From positions 820,703 to 884,702 of the forward strand of contig VXAI01000019.1 of NCBI GenBank assembly GCA_013399305.1: DNA of 64,000 bases, read 5' to 3'. The DNA is from Rostratula benghalensis (lineage: Eukaryota > Chordata > Aves > Charadriiformes > Rostratulidae). A program made the translations under genes and the position numbers. This document shows positions 63,133-64,000 of the stretch, in pieces (within the stretch, counting starts at the first letter, position 1; every line of letters begins with the position of its first letter). A model generated the notes under the pieces. It was not told where the DNA came from, did no database searches, and saw nothing but the letters and a program-made list of their open reading frames with translations.

Positions 63133-64000
63133 TTCATTACTCTACTGGTAAGGAGAATGCAAGAGAGGAATAGGGGATTCCTGAGAGCACTGAAGAAAAT
63201 TCCTAGGTTTTTCTCTCCAGAAATCTATAAGCTTTACAAATATCTTGGGAAAGCATACTGAAAACAATTACATTACAACTGCTGCTTTGAAGATTTCATA
63301 AGAAAACAACTAAATCCACTTTCTATAACCAAACTTTGCTGAACATTACAGGGAACCACCGTGGGAGAAAGCAGTATATCTTTTTACCTACAGGTATACA
63401 CAGAAACTGTGAGGAATCTTGCTTTTTAAACCTCATGTTGCCTTGCAATTCTGCTGCCTTTAAGAGAGAGGAATAGCACGTTTCTATAGCCAGCCTTTCT
63501 TGTCACTCAAAATAAGTCCCACCCCCATCTATAATGGCAAGCAAGAAATCCTACTGGAGCTGAATATCAGAAATCAAAGAGCATGTTTCCAGATCCCATT
63601 CACTTTTTTCACCAGCAAAAATTAAATCTTTTCTAGCCCTGGGGCTTTTTGTAATTTTGAATGTGGCCACGGGACATTAAGATGTAAATAACTAAGCAGC
63701 ATGCCGAATTTGTTCAGGTTTTACTTATGAGAAGTGCACAGCTGTAATGTTTGAAAGAGCAAAACTAATGTAAAGAAGGTGCATAAAGCATCCCTGTAGT
63801 ATGGGTCAGACACTGAATCAATCAGAAGTGCCAAAGATAATATCAGGCAAAGACTGATAACGAAGGATAAATGGCAGCTGGTTCTAAGCCAGCATTGGTA
63901 TTTCCTCACCTGCAGCAGCATTTGTTTAAAAAATGAGAAGCTGTTTCTCCCCTTAAAAAAAATTAGAAATTTGGAAAGAAAGACCAAGTTGTCCATGGAG

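Larger units (their letters stand above)
61368..64000 (-). other. SGCZ: Part of the next upstream SGCZ intron, open at the window end
   Basis: From the acceptor of the 73-nt exon to the window edge there is no recognisable sarcoglycan coding sequence. The preceding exon should end in G, to complete a Gly codon with the GC at 61367-61366, and must lie to the right. Seen here: a perfect 14-bp hairpin at 61928-61960, a (TTTG)6 repeat at 62354-62377, an A15 run at 63007-63021 and an A/C-rich tract at 63101-63132. Confidence 0.8.

Noticed and set aside
63721..63996. A 91-codon minus-strand frame considered as the next upstream SGCZ exon.
   Set aside because: It lacks any sarcoglycan motif and a splice donor in the right phase (the exon should end with G of a split Gly codon).
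61368..64000. miR-383, which is hosted by SGCZ in other vertebrates.
   Set aside because: I found no match to its mature sequence on either strand by eye. In human it lies in a more 5' intron, so it is not expected here.

Overview
The window is AT-rich, gene-poor vertebrate DNA, almost certainly from a bird. It carries several short, 5'-truncated CR1 retroposons ending in the ATTCTRTGATTCTRTG-type 3' tail, a fragment resembling the end of an avian LTR, and no Alu, L1 or MIR-like sequence that I could recognise. The species cannot be fixed from the sequence.

The only gene I can support is the 3' part of SGCZ (zeta-sarcoglycan) on the minus strand. Three exons are visible: 61367-61295 (73 nt), 47997-47874 (124 nt) and the terminal exon, coding 38158-37928. 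Each has proper AG/GT borders, and the two exon-exon junctions join in phase. Together they encode the last 141 residues of the protein plus the stop codon, all from its extracellular C-terminal domain. An AATAAA for the minus strand lies at 37789-37784, about 140 nt past the stop. The 5' exons, with the cytoplasmic tail, membrane anchor and proximal extracellular stalk, must lie beyond base 64000.

Layout: 1-37,760 is downstream flank of SGCZ, with no supported gene, five CR1 pieces plus one probable tiny one, a probable LTR end at 1-87 and a 15-base N gap at 33246-33260. 37,760-38,158 is the terminal exon with its short 3' UTR, a GC- and CpG-richer patch. 38,159-47,873 is the last intron (9.7 kb). 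47,998-61,294 is the preceding intron (13.3 kb), with two closely related CR1s, a 32-base poly(A) run and many A/C-rich low-complexity tracts. 61,368-64,000 is part of the next intron upstream.

The points most worth a second look are a serine run in the terminal exon encoded by a TCC triplet repeat (a coding microsatellite), a possible poly(A)-tailed retrocopy at 55,940-56,096, a 22-bp perfect palindrome, a 14-bp-stem hairpin, and two intronic stretches that read like conserved non-coding elements. I found no previously undescribed gene system.
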